Below, one piece after another: positions 18,101 to 29,648 of a DNA stretch of 64,000 nucleotides (the stretch's first letter is position 1; each line of letters starts with the position of its first letter). The DNA is from Buchnera aphidicola (Periphyllus acericola). Lineage in GTDB: Bacteria; Pseudomonadota; Gammaproteobacteria; Enterobacterales; Enterobacteriaceae. The notes beneath the pieces were generated by a model. It was not told the origin of the DNA and ran no database searches. It was given only the letters and a program-made list of their open reading frames with translations. Location: assembly GCF_964019855.1 (NCBI RefSeq), contig NZ_OZ026466.1:310001-374000 (forward strand), given 5' to 3'. Made by a program: the position numbers and the translations under genes.

Positions 18101-18649
18101 TTAATTTTTTTTATTTTTTTTTTTATATATTTTTTTAATTTTTTTATATCTATTAAATGATAAAGAAATTTCTTTTTTTGCGGAATTTGAAGATTTCCAT
18201 CCTAAAATTTTTGTCCATTTATTTTTTTCTAATTTTTTATAATATTTAAAAAAATGAGAAATTTTATTTAATAAATTTTTAGATATATCAGTAATGTCAT
18301 TTATTAAGGTATATTCTTCACAAATTTTTTTAATAGGAACACATATTATTTTATAATCTATTCCTGATTCATCTTCCATATTTAACATACCAATTGGTTT
18401 ACATTTAATTAACGAATTTGGAATTAACGGATATGGAGTAATTACTAGTGCATCTAAAGGATCTTTATCTAAAGATATAGTTTTATTGATAAATCCATAA
18501 TTACATGGATAAAACATTGATGTCGGAATAATTCTATCTACTTCAAGAAACATTTTTTTTTTGTTAAATTCATATTTTATTGGAGTGGAATGTGATGATA
18601 TTTCGATTGTAACATTAATTTTTTTTATATTTTTATTTTTAAATTTCAT
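18101..18649 (-). CDS. ppa: Inorganic pyrophosphatase
   Basis: A family I soluble pyrophosphatase that hydrolyses PPi to drive biosynthesis. It has 182 aa against 176. Active-site blocks are PIKYEFNKKKMFLEVDR, MFYPCNYGFI and LDKDPLDALVITPYPL, whose aspartates bind metal, and later KKLEKNKWTKILGW. The C-terminus is lysine-rich and slightly longer than in E. coli. It is divergent from pmbA. Confidence 0.97.
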   Translation of the reverse strand: MKFKNKNIKKINVTIEISSHSTPIKYEFNKKKMFLEVDRIIPTSMFYPCNYGFINKTISLDKDPLDALVITPYPLIPNSLIKCKPIGMLNMEDESGIDYKIICVPIKKICEEYTLINDITDISKNLLNKISHFFKYYKKLEKNKWTKILGWKSSNSAKKEISLSFNRYKKIKKIYKKKNKKN

Positions 18650-18827
18650 ATTTTAAATTTTTTATAATAATAATTTTAAGATAATTAATATAATATGTGA
18701 TGTATATTATTATAGCAACAATTAGAATTTTAAAAAATTTTTAAAAAAAAATAATATAGAATTTATTAATTTTTTTAATTAAAATTTTTATAATTTTTAA
18801 ATAAATTAAGAATATAAAAGGGTTAAA

Positions 18828-20177
18828 ATGTATAATTTAGAGAATATTTCGAATCAAAAAAAACAAATAAATGAAATTATTTTTGAATCAATTAATTTAG
18901 TGAAAAAAAAAGTGGATGAAGCTTTTGTATGTATTACAAAAACTTATAATACAGCAATAGTTGTGAGATATGGAAAACCTGAATTTATAGAATTTAATGA
19001 TAATGTTGAGTATTTTATTTCAGTATATTCTAATTTTAAAAAAGGATCTGCATCTTCTACTGATTTAAATATGAATTCTATTAAGAAGACTATTTTTTCA
19101 GCTATAAATATTTTGAAATATACTTCTGCTGATAAATTTTCAGGGCTTTCGGAATTTTGTCCATTAACATATAAAGCTTATAATCTTAATTTATTTCATC
19201 TTTCTAAATTAAATTTGCAAGAAAATATTAAATTAGCATATTTTACAGAAAAATATGCTTTAAATTATGATTCAAAGATAATTAATACTGAAGGTGGATT
19301 TTTAAATATTTCAAATAGAATTTTTGCTTTTGGTAATACTAAAGGAATCTTTTCATCATATAAATCTAGTAGATATGATCTTTCTACATGTGTATTAGCT
19401 AAAGATAAAAATTCTATTAAAATAGAAAGAGATTATTATTATTCTATTTCTAGAAAAATAAATAATTTGGAATCTCCTAAGTTTATAGGTGAAACATGTT
19501 CTAAACGTGTTTTATTGAGATTAAATTCAAAAAAAATTTCTACTCAAAAATGTCCAGTTATATTAACATCTGATGCTGCTGGTAGTATTTTTTATTCTTT
19601 ATATAAATCTATTCTAGGTATGACAGTTTGTAATAAATCTACTTTTTTATTAAATAGTTTAAATAAATTGATTTTTCCTAAATGGTTGAGTATTTTTGAT
19701 AATCCTCATATTTTAAAAGGAATAGGATCTGCTCCTTTTGATTATGAAGGAGTTTTAACAATTCCTCGTTTTATTATAAAAAATGGTATTTTAAAAACTT
19801 GGTTATTAAATTCTTATTCATCAAAAAAATTAGGATTACAAAATACTGGACATTCCGGAGGAATTTATAATTGGATATTTATACAAAAAAATAAAATTTT
19901 ATTTAAAGAATTAATAAAGACTATGAATACTGGTTTAGTAGTTACAGATTTAATGGGTGACGGAGTTAATATTATTAATGGAGATTATTCAAGAGGAGCA
20001 TCAGGATATTTTATTAGAAATAGTAATTTTGAACATTCAGTAAGTGAAATTACAATTTCTGGAAATTTAAAAAATATTTTTAAGAATATAGTTTTAATGA
20101 GCAATGATTATAATTTAAAAGAGAATATTCAATGTGGTTCTATATTAATATCTAATATGGTTATTTCTGGAGAATAA
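18828..20177 (+). CDS. pmbA: Metalloprotease-related protein PmbA (TldE)
   Basis: PmbA/TldE is the partner of the TldD protease, which in E. coli matures microcin and degrades CcdA. It has 449 aa against 450. Family blocks include VRYGKPEFIE, LTSDAAGSIFYSLYKSI, GIGSAPFDYEGVLT, TGHSGGIYNW and the C-terminal GDGVNIINGDYSRGASGYFI. No HExxxH metal site is expected in this subunit. An AAAAGGGTTAAA ribosome-binding site precedes the ATG. No tldD is in this window. Confidence 0.95.
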   Translation: MYNLENISNQKKQINEIIFESINLVKKKVDEAFVCITKTYNTAIVVRYGKPEFIEFNDNVEYFISVYSNFKKGSASSTDLNMNSIKKTIFSAINILKYTSADKFSGLSEFCPLTYKAYNLNLFHLSKLNLQENIKLAYFTEKYALNYDSKIINTEGGFLNISNRIFAFGNTKGIFSSYKSSRYDLSTCVLAKDKNSIKIERDYYYSISRKINNLESPKFIGETCSKRVLLRLNSKKISTQKCPVILTSDAAGSIFYSLYKSILGMTVCNKSTFLLNSLNKLIFPKWLSIFDNPHILKGIGSAPFDYEGVLTIPRFIIKNGILKTWLLNSYSSKKLGLQNTGHSGGIYNWIFIQKNKILFKELIKTMNTGLVVTDLMGDGVNIINGDYSRGASGYFIRNSNFEHSVSEITISGNLKNIFKNIVLMSNDYNLKENIQCGSILISNMVISGE

Positions 20178-20228
20178 TTTTTTTTTAAAATTTTTATTTA
20201 TTTTTTTTTAATTTACATATATTAAATT

Positions 20229-20597
20229 AATGAAGTTGACCTATAAGCCGGGTTCTGTTTTAAACAATCATTTATCTTGACTAAAAATTACTTTTTAGTT
20301 CTAGCAGCCTACCCAGGTTTTAAGTACGGATCTATACTAATTTTCCTATATTTGGCCTTGCTCCAAGCGGAGTTTACCTATGTCTATAAACTGTTACCAG
20401 ATTATACGGTGTGCTTTTACCACACCTTTTCACCCTTACCTATAAAAAATTTATAATATAGGCGGTTATTTTCTGTGGCACTGTTCGTAGATTTTAATCT
20501 CCCAGATGTTATCTGGCGCTTTGTCCTGTGGAGCCCGGACTTTCCTCTCTTATATTAATTTTTTAAATATAAGAGCGATTGTTTGGTCAACTTCATT
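20229..20597 (-). ncRNA. rnpB: RNase P RNA (M1 RNA)
   Basis: The catalytic RNA that trims tRNA 5' ends. Read on the minus strand, it starts GAAGTTGACC and contains the universal blocks GAGGAAAGTCCGGGCTCC, GGTAAGGGTGAAA, GTAAACTCC, GGAGCAAGGCCAAATA and the ending ACAGAACCCGGCTTA. The first and last segments pair over 14 bp (20227-20240 with 20586-20599), forming P1. It is the most GC-rich part of the window apart from tRNAs. It lies between pmbA and rsmI. Confidence 0.97.
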
Positions 20598-20612
20598 AAA
20601 TTTTTCATATTT

Positions 20613-21467
20613 TTAATTTGTATCATGATTTTGTTTTTTTATCAAGTATTTATATAAAATATTTTTATTTATTTTATGAATTTTTGATGTTAAAATTGCA
20701 GTTTTTTTTAAAGATAATTCAGATTTTAAAAAATTTAATGTTTTTTTAATTTTTTTGGATATTTTTTTTTTTTTAATTTTATGACCTTCAATTACTAAAA
20801 CTATTTCTCCTTTACAGATTAATAAATTATTTTTATATTTATTAAAAAGATTATATATTGTGTTATGTTTTATTGATTCCCAAAATTTTGTAATTTCTCG
20901 TGCGATAGTTATTTTTCTATTTTTTCCAAAGATTTTTAGGATATTTTTTAAACTATTTTTAATTCTATGAGGAGATTCAAAAAAAATTAAAGTTCGTGTT
21001 TCGTATTTTAATTTTTTTAAAATTTTACATCTTTTTATTTTTTTTGACGGTAAAAATCCTTCAAAACAAAATTTGTTAGATGGAATTCCAGATGCACTTA
21101 GTGCTGAAATAATTGAACAAGCTCCAGGTAATGGAATTACCTTAATTTTTTTGATATAACATTCTTTTACTAAAAAGTAACCAGGATCATTTATTGTAGG
21201 TGTTCCAGCATCTGATACTAATGCAATATTTTTTTTTTTTTTTATTTTCTTTATAATTTTTTTTGTATTTTTTATTTCGTTATGTTGATGAAATGATATG
21301 ATAGATTTTTTAATATTAAATTTATTTAATAATTTTAAAGTATTTTTATAATTTTCAGATGCTATATAGTCTATTTTTTTTAAAGTTTTTATTGCTCTAT
21401 ATGTAATATCATTTATGTTTCCTATTGGAGTAGGAATAATAAAAAGATTTCCAAATTTTTTTTTCAT
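20613..21467 (-). CDS. rsmI: 16S rRNA 2'-O-ribose C1402 methyltransferase RsmI
   Basis: It methylates C1402 in the decoding centre. It has 284 aa; E. coli has 286. The tetrapyrrole-methylase-fold motifs are PTPIGNINDITYRAI, VSDAGTPTINDPGY, the IPLPGACSIISALSASGIP loop and FFESPHRI. The C-terminal third is lysine-rich. It lies just upstream of rnpB on the same strand, as in E. coli. It was formerly named yraL. Confidence 0.96.
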   Translation of the reverse strand: MKKKFGNLFIIPTPIGNINDITYRAIKTLKKIDYIASENYKNTLKLLNKFNIKKSIISFHQHNEIKNTKKIIKKIKKKKNIALVSDAGTPTINDPGYFLVKECYIKKIKVIPLPGACSIISALSASGIPSNKFCFEGFLPSKKIKRCKILKKLKYETRTLIFFESPHRIKNSLKNILKIFGKNRKITIAREITKFWESIKHNTIYNLFNKYKNNLLICKGEIVLVIEGHKIKKKKISKKIKKTLNFLKSELSLKKTAILTSKIHKINKNILYKYLIKKQNHDTN

Positions 21468-21560
21468 TATTACTTTTTTTTAAAAAAATTTTAAAAAAAT
21501 TATATCATATTTATATATTTTATATAAATATTTTTTTAAAATTAAAATTTTAAGGATTAT

Positions 21561-22799
21561 ATGAATAGAGTTGTTGTAACTGGATTAGGAATTCTTTCCA
21601 GTATTGGTAAAAATAAAAAAAAAGTTTTAAAATCTTTAAAAAATGGGGAATGTGGAATTGTTTTTTCACAAGAAATGAAAGATTTTGGATTAAAAAGTAA
21701 TGTTTGGGGAAAAATAAATTTAAAATATAAAAAATTTTTCAAAAAAAAATTTTTTAAATATATGAATTTAGAAACTATTTATGCTTATTTAGCAATGAAG
21801 CAAGCGATTAATGATTCTTTATTAAAAGATTTTGAATATAAAAATAATAAAAATGTAGGATTAATTATTGGTACTGGATTTTGTTCTTCGAGAAATAATT
21901 TGTTAAGTTTAAATTATGAAAGTCAAATAAACAATAGTGTTTATAAAAAATTTGAGAGTAGTAGTATATATACTATTTTTCAAATTATGAATTCAAGTGT
22001 TTCAGCATGTTTATCTACATTATTTAAAATAAATGGAATTAGTTATTCAATTAGTTCTGCATGTGCTACTTCTTCAAATTGTATAGGTCATTCTTATGAA
22101 TTAATTCGATCTGGTAAACAAAATATAGTTTTTTCTGGAGGTTCAGAAGCAATTACTTTAAATACTGCATTTTATTTTGATTTAATTAAAGTTTTATCAA
22201 GAAAATATAATAATTTTCCTAAATTTTCTTCTCGTGTTTTTGATTTAAATCGTGATGGTTTTGTTATTTCTGAAGGAAGTGGAATATTAGTTTTAGAAGA
22301 ATTAAACTCAGCTTTATCTAGAAATGCTCATATATATGGAGAGATAATAGAATATAATACAAATTCAGACGGTTTTAGTATGTTTTCTTCATCTGAGAAA
22401 GGAATGATAAGATGTATGAAAAATTCGATTAAAAAAATTTCTACTAATATTGATTGTATAAATGTTCATGCTACTTCAACAAAATTAGGAGATTTACAAG
22501 AATTAAATTCTATAAAAAAAGTTTTTCAAAAAAAAAAATGTCCTTTAATTTCTTCTACAAAATCGATGACTGGTCATTCATTAGGAGCTTCAGGTGTTCA
22601 TGAAATAATTTTTTTATTACTTATGTTAGAAAATAATTTTATTGCTCCGTCTATTAATATAGATATATTAGACTCTGAAATTAAAGATATAAAAATAATA
22701 AAAACTATGAAAAAAATTGAATTGAATACAGTTATGTCAAATAGTTTTGGTTTTGGTGGCGTAAATACAACTTTAATTTTAAAAAAGTTTAATTTTTAA
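21561..22799 (+). CDS. fabB: 3-oxoacyl-[acyl-carrier-protein] synthase I
   Basis: The condensing enzyme of fatty acid elongation. It has 412 aa against 406 in E. coli. The Cys-His-His triad is present: C168 in SSACATSSN, histidine in [11 protein letters not shown], and histidine in [14 protein letters not shown]. The Gly-rich end [14 protein letters not shown] closes the fold. An AAGGATTAT site precedes the ATG. It is divergent from rsmI. Confidence 0.97.
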   Translation: MNRVVVTGLGILSSIGKNKKKVLKSLKNGECGIVFSQEMKDFGLKSNVWGKINLKYKKFFKKKFFKYMNLETIYAYLAMKQAINDSLLKDFEYKNNKNVGLIIGTGFCSSRNNLLSLNYESQINNSVYKKFESSSIYTIFQIMNSSVSACLSTLFKINGISYSISSACATSSNCIGHSYELIRSGKQNIVFSGGSEAITLNTAFYFDLIKVLSRKYNNFPKFSSRVFDLNRDGFVISEGSGILVLEELNSALSRNAHIYGEIIEYNTNSDGFSMFSSSEKGMIRCMKNSIKKISTNIDCINVHATSTKLGDLQELNSIKKVFQKKKCPLISSTKSMTGHSLGASGVHEIIFLLLMLENNFIAPSINIDILDSEIKDIKIIKTMKKIELNTVMSNSFGFGGVNTTLILKKFNF

Positions 22800-22800
22800 C

Positions 22801-22840
22801 ATCATTTTTTTATATTAAAAAAATATTTATAAAAAATGAT
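22801..22840 (+). terminator. Candidate terminator after fabB
   Basis: ATCATTTTTTTATA at 22801-22814 pairs with TATAAAAAATGAT at 22828-22840, leaving one bulged T. It starts 1 bp after the fabB stop and is followed by a moderately T-rich stretch. Confidence 0.55.
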
Positions 22841-22891
22841 ATTATTTTTATTATAAAAATTTTTTATAAAACATATAAAGGTATTAATTTT

Positions 22892-23848
22892 ATGAATCAA
22901 TTAGATCAATTAAAAAAGTATACTAAAGTTGTTATAGATAGTGGAGATATTCAAAATATTGAAAAATATAATCCATTTGATGCTACAACAAATCCGTCTT
23001 TAATATTAAAAGCAATACAAATGGAAAAATATAATTATTTAATTAAAGAATCTATTCAATATTCTAAAAAAAAAGGAGGTTCAAAAGAAAAAATAATAAA
23101 TCGAGCAGTAGATAAGATAGTTGTGAATTTTGGAGTTGAAATTTTAAAAAAAATTCCTGGAGTTGTATCAAGTGAAGTGGATTCTCGTTTATCTTTTAAT
23201 ACAGAAAAAAGTATTAAAAAAGCGAGAGATCTTATTTATATGTATGAAAATGAACATGGAATAAATCGTTCTAAAGTATTAATTAAATTAGCTGCGACTT
23301 GGGAATGTATAAAAGCTGCAAAATATTTAGAAAAAGAAAATATTAATTGTAATTTAACTCTTTTATTTTCTTTTGCACAAGCTCGTGCTTGCGCTGAAGC
23401 TAATGTTTTTTTAATTTCTCCATTTGTAGGAAGAATATATGATTGGTATAATCTTCATTATCCAATGAAAGAATATAATGTTTTATTTGATAAAGGAGTT
23501 AAATCAGTAAAAAAAATATATAAATATTATAAAAAATACTCTTATAAAACAATTATTATGGGAGCAAGTTTTAGAAATAAAAAACAAATTTTGTCTTTAT
23601 CTGGCTGTGATTGTTTAACTATTTCTCCAGAATTATTAAAAGAATTAAAATCTAGTAATACAGTTTTTTCTAAACAATTATTTTTACCTAAAAAAGTTTT
23701 TTCAAAAATAAAAGAAAAAATGTCTAAATCTGAATTTAACTTTTTACATAATCAAGATTTAATGGCTGTTGAAAAATTATCTGAAGGAATAAAACAATTT
23801 AGTTTAGATCAAAATTTTCTTGAATCAATAATAGAAAAAAATATTTAA
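22892..23848 (+). CDS. talA: Transaldolase
   Basis: It moves a dihydroxyacetone unit between sugar phosphates in the pentose phosphate pathway. It has 318 aa, near E. coli TalA (316). The Schiff-base lysine is K132 in [24 protein letters not shown] and [19 protein letters not shown] are strongly conserved. AAAGGTATT precedes the ATG. It is followed by tktB after 64 bp, matching the talA-tktB pair of E. coli, and I use that symbol because of the pairing. Confidence 0.96.
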   Translation: MNQLDQLKKYTKVVIDSGDIQNIEKYNPFDATTNPSLILKAIQMEKYNYLIKESIQYSKKKGGSKEKIINRAVDKIVVNFGVEILKKIPGVVSSEVDSRLSFNTEKSIKKARDLIYMYENEHGINRSKVLIKLAATWECIKAAKYLEKENINCNLTLLFSFAQARACAEANVFLISPFVGRIYDWYNLHYPMKEYNVLFDKGVKSVKKIYKYYKKYSYKTIIMGASFRNKKQILSLSGCDCLTISPELLKELKSSNTVFSKQLFLPKKVFSKIKEKMSKSEFNFLHNQDLMAVEKLSEGIKQFSLDQNFLESIIEKNI

Positions 23849-23912
23849 ATTAAATTTTTTTTTTTATATTTTTATTATTGTATTATTTTTTTATTTTAAA
23901 TTAGGAAAAAAA

Positions 23913-25910
23913 ATGAATTCTAAAAAAGATTTGTCTAATGTAATTCGAGCAATTAGTATGGATTCTGTTCAATTATCAAATTCTGGACATCCTGGTACTC
24001 CAATGGGCATGGCTGATATTGCTGAAATTTTATGGAGATTTTTTTTAAAACATAATCCAAATAATCCATTATGGGAAAATAGAGATAGATTTATTTTATC
24101 AAATGGACATGGATCAATTCTGTTATATAGTATTTTACATTTAACTGGGTATGATTTAAGTGTATCAGATTTAAAAAAATTTAGAAAATTAAATTCAAAA
24201 ACTCCTGGACATCCTGAAATTGGATGTACTCCTGGAATAGAAACTACAACTGGTCCTTTAGGACAAGGAATATCTATTGCTGTAGGTATGGCTATTGCAG
24301 AAAGAACATTAGGATTATATTTTAATAAAAAAAAATATAAAATTGTAGATCATTATACTTGGGTTTTTGCTGGAGATGGTTGTTTGATGGAAGGAATTTC
24401 ACATGAAGCATGTTCTTTAGCAGGAACTTTAGGTTTAGAAAAATTAATTTTAATATATGATAAAAATAATATTTCGATAGATGGAAATACAGATTATTGG
24501 TTTTCTGAGGATATAAAAAAAAGATTTGAATCTTATCATTGGCATGTGATTGATAACATAGATGGTCATGATTCTAAATCTATTTTTAATGCAATAAAAA
24601 CTGCACAAAAAATTAAAAATAAACCAGTAATAATAATTTTTAAAACAATAATAGGATTTGGATCACCAAATAAATCTGGTACAGCTGATGTACATGGTTC
24701 TCCTTTAGGAAAAGAAGAAATTATTTTATCAAAAAAAAATTTAGATTGGAAATATCAGCCGTTTGAAATTCCAGATTTTATTTATTCCAAATGGGATGCA
24801 AAAAAAAAAGGAAAGTTATTAGAAGATTCATGGAATAAGGTTTTTTCAAAATATAAAAAAAAATATCCAAAGTTAGCGTTTGAATATAAACGTCGTATGA
24901 ATCAAAAATTACCAAAAAATTGGAATAAAATAAATAAGAAATTAATTAATATTTTAAAAAGTTCAAATGAATCTATTTCCACTAGACAAGCTTCTAAAAA
25001 TATTATTGAATATTTTGGTCCTCATTTATTAGAGTTATTAGGTGGTTCAGCAGATCTTTCTCCAAGTAATTTAACAAAATGGTCAGGTTCAAAGTCTATT
25101 AATAAGTATAAATTAGGAAATTATATTAATTATGGTGTAAGAGAGTTTGGGATGACTTCTATTTCGAATGGAATTTCTCAACATGGAGGATTTATTCCAT
25201 ATTCTGGAACTTTTCTTATTTTTTTAGAGTATGCACGAAATGCTGTAAGAATGGCAGCTTTAATGAAGACGAGAAATATTTTTATATATACTCATGATTC
25301 TATTGGGTTAGGAGAAGATGGACCTACGCATCAACCAATTGAACAAATATCGAGTCTTCGTTTAACTCCAAATATGAGTGTTTGGAGACCTGCAGATGCA
25401 TTAGAAACTGCAATAGCTTGGAAAAATTCTATAGAAAGAAAAGATGGACCTACATCATTAATTTTATCTAGACAAAATTTAAGTTTTATTAAAAGAAATG
25501 ATGTTCAAATAAAAGATATTAATCGTGGTGGTTATATTATTAGAGATAGTTTGAAAAAATTAGATATTATTTTAGTATCTACTGGTTCTGAATTACAGTT
25601 AGCAATATCAGCATATGAAAAATTAATTAATTTAGGATATTCTGTTCGTGTAGTTTCTATTCCTTCTACAGATATTTTTGAAAAACAAAAATTATCATAT
25701 AAAAATTTAGTTTTACCACCTGAAGTTGAAAAACGTTTAATAATTGAAGCAAGTATAAAAGATTATTGGTATAAATACTCAGGTTTAAAAGGTAAAATTA
25801 TTGGTATGAAAACTTTTGGAGATTCTGCTCCTGCTATTGATTTATTTAAAAAATTTGGTTTTACAATTGATAATGTTATAAAAAAATCTATTAATTTAAT
25901 TGAAAATTAA
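23913..25910 (+). CDS. tktB: Transketolase
   Basis: A thiamine-diphosphate enzyme of the pentose phosphate pathway, working with talA and gnd in this window. It has 665 aa, as in E. coli. Visible parts are [13 protein letters not shown] at the N-terminus, the thiamine motif [13 protein letters not shown]...KNNISIDGN, the glutamate in [25 protein letters not shown], and the C-terminal domain. The symbol tktB rather than tktA rests on the adjacency to talA. Confidence 0.96.
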   Translation: MNSKKDLSNVIRAISMDSVQLSNSGHPGTPMGMADIAEILWRFFLKHNPNNPLWENRDRFILSNGHGSILLYSILHLTGYDLSVSDLKKFRKLNSKTPGHPEIGCTPGIETTTGPLGQGISIAVGMAIAERTLGLYFNKKKYKIVDHYTWVFAGDGCLMEGISHEACSLAGTLGLEKLILIYDKNNISIDGNTDYWFSEDIKKRFESYHWHVIDNIDGHDSKSIFNAIKTAQKIKNKPVIIIFKTIIGFGSPNKSGTADVHGSPLGKEEIILSKKNLDWKYQPFEIPDFIYSKWDAKKKGKLLEDSWNKVFSKYKKKYPKLAFEYKRRMNQKLPKNWNKINKKLINILKSSNESISTRQASKNIIEYFGPHLLELLGGSADLSPSNLTKWSGSKSINKYKLGNYINYGVREFGMTSISNGISQHGGFIPYSGTFLIFLEYARNAVRMAALMKTRNIFIYTHDSIGLGEDGPTHQPIEQISSLRLTPNMSVWRPADALETAIAWKNSIERKDGPTSLILSRQNLSFIKRNDVQIKDINRGGYIIRDSLKKLDIILVSTGSELQLAISAYEKLINLGYSVRVVSIPSTDIFEKQKLSYKNLVLPPEVEKRLIIEASIKDYWYKYSGLKGKIIGMKTFGDSAPAIDLFKKFGFTIDNVIKKSINLIEN

Positions 25911-26032
25911 ATATATTTTTATAATTTTTTATAAAATTTTTTTAAAATTATTTACATATTTTATTTTTCTCATTTTATTTTAAAATTAAATTTTATTATT
26001 TTTTTTTAAATTTTAAAAAGGAATTATATGTT

Positions 26033-27163
26033 ATGTTAGATGAAATTATTTCGTTAAGTAAACAGCTTATTAAGATTCCTTCTATCAGTCCTTTAGATTT
26101 AGGTTGTCAAAAAATTATTTCAAAAAGATTAAAAAATATTGGTTTTTTTATTGAAAACATTAAAATTAATCAAACAAATAATTTGTGGGCATGTAAAGGT
26201 TCAGGAAAAACTTTGACTTTTGTTGGTCATACAGATGTTGTTCCACCTGGTAATTTAAAGGAATGGGAAAACGATCCTTTTAAACCAATTATAAAAGATA
26301 ATTTTTTATTTGGAAGGGGTGTTTCGGATATGAAGGGATCTTTATCAGCAATGATTATTGCAACTGAATATTTTATAAAAAAATATCCGTTTCATTCTGG
26401 AAGAATATCTTTTTTAATAACATCTGACGAAGAATCTTTAGCTTGCGATGGAACTAAAGAAATAATAAAAATTTTAAGAAACAGAAGAGAAAATATTGAA
26501 TATTGTTTAGTTGGAGAACCTACGAGTGAAAATTTTTTAGGAGATACCATTAAGAACGGTAGAAGAGGTTCTTTGAGTGCTCAATTAGAAATTTATGGAA
26601 TACAAGGTCATATTGCTTATCCTCATCTTGCAGATAATCCTATTAATAATTCTATTAATTTTATTAAAGATCTTATATTTTTAAAATTAGATCGTGGAAA
26701 CCAATTTTTTCAACCTAGTAGTTTACAAATATTTTATATAAAGTCTGGAAAAAGAAATATTTCAAATATTATTCCTAATTCTATAAAAATAGGTTTTAAC
26801 ATTAGATATAATACAGAAGTTACTGAAAAAGAAATTAAAAAAAAAATCGGACAACTTTTATTAAAAAATCAATCTAAATATAAAATTAATTGGATTGTTT
26901 CAGGAAATCCTTTTATTACATATTCAGGAACTTTATTAGAAGTAGTAAAATCTTCTATTTATAAAGTACAAAAATTACATGCAAATTTATCTACTTCTGG
27001 AGGTACTTCTGATGGTAGATTTTTTTCTTGTATGAACTCTGAAATTATAGAATTAGGTTTAATTAATAAAACTATACATAAAATTAATGAATGTTCACAA
27101 ATTAATGATTTATACAAATTATGTAAAATATATATTAATATTTTAAAGAAACTTTTTATTTAA
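26033..27163 (+). CDS. dapE: Succinyl-diaminopimelate desuccinylase
   Basis: It makes LL-diaminopimelate for lysine and peptidoglycan. It has 376 aa; E. coli has 375. The zinc ligands are in VGHTDVVPPG and GRGVSDMKGSLSA, the catalytic glutamate is in TSDEESLACDG, and VGEPTSENFLGD and GGTSDGRFF follow. The ATG at 26033 is chosen over one at 26028 because the latter meets a stop after two codons; AAAAGGAATTA gives good spacing. Confidence 0.97.
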   Translation: MLDEIISLSKQLIKIPSISPLDLGCQKIISKRLKNIGFFIENIKINQTNNLWACKGSGKTLTFVGHTDVVPPGNLKEWENDPFKPIIKDNFLFGRGVSDMKGSLSAMIIATEYFIKKYPFHSGRISFLITSDEESLACDGTKEIIKILRNRRENIEYCLVGEPTSENFLGDTIKNGRRGSLSAQLEIYGIQGHIAYPHLADNPINNSINFIKDLIFLKLDRGNQFFQPSSLQIFYIKSGKRNISNIIPNSIKIGFNIRYNTEVTEKEIKKKIGQLLLKNQSKYKINWIVSGNPFITYSGTLLEVVKSSIYKVQKLHANLSTSGGTSDGRFFSCMNSEIIELGLINKTIHKINECSQINDLYKLCKIYINILKKLFI

Positions 27164-27176
27164 ATATTTTTTTTAG

Positions 27177-27212
27177 AATTGAAATATATTTCTTTTGAAA
27201 TATATTTCAATT
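27177..27212. terminator. Bidirectional terminator between dapE and dapA
   Basis: A perfect 16-bp stem (27177-27192 with 27197-27212) with a TTTT loop lies between convergent dapE and dapA. T-rich DNA follows on the plus side and A-rich DNA flanks the other side. It is the longest tight perfect hairpin in this part of the window. Confidence 0.8.
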
Positions 27213-27264
27213 TTATTTACTCAAGAAAAATTATATTTAATTTAAATTTTTTATTTTTGATTTT

Positions 27265-28152
27265 TTATTTTTGAAGTTTTAATTTTTTTTTTTTTAATTC
27301 ATAGGTTATTATTTTTTTTAATTTTTTTGAAGGTTTTGTCATTGGTAATCTTAATGTATTAAATTTTATTAAACCTAATTTTTGAGCAGCCCATTTAATT
27401 GGAATAGGATTAGATTCTAGAAATAAAATTTTGTGGAGTTTAATTAATTTATTATTAATTTTTCTTGCTTTTTTAAATTTTTTATTTAAAGCAAGAGTAC
27501 ACATTTTTGACATTTCTTTAGCTGCAATATTAGATGTTACTGAAATTATTCCATTTCCTCCTAATTGTATAAAATCTAAAGCTGTTGCATCATCTCCACT
27601 AATTATTAAAAATTTTTTTTTAATTAAATTTTTTATTTTATTAATACGTGATAAATCTCCACTAGCTTCTTTAATTCCAATAATATTTTTAAATTTAGAT
27701 AATCTATATATTGTTTTTGGAAGTAAATCACATCCTGTTCGTGAAGGAACATTATAAAGTATTTGTGGTAATTTTGTATTTTTAGAAATATTTTTAAAAT
27801 GTTGATATAATCCTTCTTGAGAAGGTTTGTTATAATATGGGGTTACACTTAAACATGCAGATATTCCACTTTTTTCAAATTTTTTTGTTAAAATAATAGC
27901 TTCTTTTGTGGAATTAGCTCCAGTTCCAGCAATTATAGGTATTTTTTTATTTGCAATTTTTAATGTTAGTAATACTAAGTCAACATGTTCTTTTTGAGTA
28001 AGTGTAGAAGATTCTCCAGTAGTTCCTACAGAAACTATTGCGTTTGTTTTATTTTTTATATGATATTTAATTATTTTTTTTAAGCTTTTTATGCAGATGT
28101 TTCCTTTTTTATCCATTGGAGTAATAAGTGCTACTATATTACCTTTAAACAT
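27265..28152 (-). CDS. dapA: 4-hydroxy-tetrahydrodipicolinate synthase
   Basis: The first committed enzyme of the lysine/diaminopimelate branch. It has 295 aa against 292. The Schiff-base lysine is K161 in [10 protein letters not shown] and the catalytic tyrosine Y133 is in [12 protein letters not shown]; the substrate loop [10 protein letters not shown] (42-51) is conserved. It converges on dapE. No dapB or lysA lies in this window. Confidence 0.97.
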   Translation of the reverse strand: MFKGNIVALITPMDKKGNICIKSLKKIIKYHIKNKTNAIVSVGTTGESSTLTQKEHVDLVLLTLKIANKKIPIIAGTGANSTKEAIILTKKFEKSGISACLSVTPYYNKPSQEGLYQHFKNISKNTKLPQILYNVPSRTGCDLLPKTIYRLSKFKNIIGIKEASGDLSRINKIKNLIKKKFLIISGDDATALDFIQLGGNGIISVTSNIAAKEMSKMCTLALNKKFKKARKINNKLIKLHKILFLESNPIPIKWAAQKLGLIKFNTLRLPMTKPSKKLKKIITYELKKKKLKLQK

Positions 28153-28322
28153 TTTTTTTTTCCGTAATTAATTTAATGAGATATATAATCTAGAAATTTA
28201 TAAATATATTTTTTAAAATGAATATTTTTTAAATTTTATAAAAAAAAATATTAAATTATTTATAATTTATTATAATAATCTAATTTTTTTTTTATTTTTT
28301 TGTAATATGAGTTATTAAAAAT

Positions 28323-29390
28323 CTAGAAATTTTTTGAACATTGTGCTTTAAATCTTAAAATATGATCCATAATTACTATTGCTGCCATTGATTCAGTAAT
28401 TGGAACTGCTCTAATTCCTACACATGGATCATGTCTACCTTTTGTAATAATTTGAACAGATTCGTTTTTTTTATTTATTCCGTGAGCAGGAATTCTAATA
28501 CTTGAAGTAGGTTTAAACGCGCTTTTAATAATTATGTCTTGTCCATTACTTATTCCTCCAATAATTCCTCCATCTCTATTACTCAAATATCCTTTAGATG
28601 TCATTTCATCTCTATGTTGGCTACCTAATTTTTTTACAACTGAAAAACCATTTCCTATTTCAACTCCTTTTACAGCATTAATACTCATCATTGCATGTGC
28701 TATTTCTGCATCTAATTTATCAAAAACAGGATCTCCCAATCCAATTGGAACATTTTTAATTATTGTTGTAACTTCTGCACCAATAGAATCTCCATTTTTT
28801 TTTATTTTTCTAATTAATTTATCTATTTGATTAATTTTTTTGATATCTGGACAAAAAAAATCATTTTTTTTAATTTCTTTAAAAGATATTAGTTTACATT
28901 TAATATGTCCAATTTGAGATAAATATCCTTTTATTTTTATTCCAAAATTTTTTTTTAAATATTTTTTTGCAATTGCTCCTGCTGCAACTCTCATTGCTGT
29001 TTCTCTTGCTGATGCTCTACCTCCTCCTCTATAGTCTCTAATTCCATATTTTTTTTGATAAGTATAGTCTGCATGTCCTGGTCTAAATATATTTTTTATA
29101 TTTTTATAATCTTTTGATCTTTGATCAGTATTTTTTATAATTAATCCAATACTAGTTCCTGTAGTTTTATTTTTAAATATTCCTGATAATATTTTTACTT
29201 TATCTAATTCTCTTCTTGGTGTAGTATATTTAGATTTACCTGGTCTTCTTTTATCTAATTCTTTTTGAATATCTTTATTATAAATTTTTAATCCTGGAGG
29301 TGTTCCATCTATTATACATCCAAGAGAATGTCCATGAGATTCTCCAAAAGTTGTTACTGTAAATATTTTTCCTATTGAGTTTCCTGACAT
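28323..29390 (-). CDS. aroC: Chorismate synthase
   Basis: The last step of the shikimate pathway, FMN-dependent. It has 355 aa; E. coli has 361. The N-terminus [15 protein letters not shown] and the motif RPGHADYTY...[13 protein letters not shown] are diagnostic. The C-terminal [19 protein letters not shown] is conserved. AAGGATTT precedes the ATG. With aroH in this window it marks aromatic amino-acid supply. Confidence 0.98.
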   Translation of the reverse strand: MSGNSIGKIFTVTTFGESHGHSLGCIIDGTPPGLKIYNKDIQKELDKRRPGKSKYTTPRRELDKVKILSGIFKNKTTGTSIGLIIKNTDQRSKDYKNIKNIFRPGHADYTYQKKYGIRDYRGGGRASARETAMRVAAGAIAKKYLKKNFGIKIKGYLSQIGHIKCKLISFKEIKKNDFFCPDIKKINQIDKLIRKIKKNGDSIGAEVTTIIKNVPIGLGDPVFDKLDAEIAHAMMSINAVKGVEIGNGFSVVKKLGSQHRDEMTSKGYLSNRDGGIIGGISNGQDIIIKSAFKPTSSIRIPAHGINKKNESVQIITKGRHDPCVGIRAVPITESMAAIVIMDHILRFKAQCSKNF

Positions 29391-29648
29391 GTGAAAAATC
29401 CTTAAATTTTTTAATTTATTTTTTTTTAATAAAATTTGAAAATATATATTTGATACGTTAATATTATATAAAAATTTTTTTTTAAATTAAGAGTATTAAT
29501 TCTTTATTTATTTAATAAAATTTATTATTTATTATATAAATTTTAATTTTTTTATTTTAAAAAAATTTTATATTAACTTAAAAAAAAAGGTTATTAATAT
29601 ATTTAATTTTTAATATAATGTTAATTGATCTTATTTTGGTAGAATATA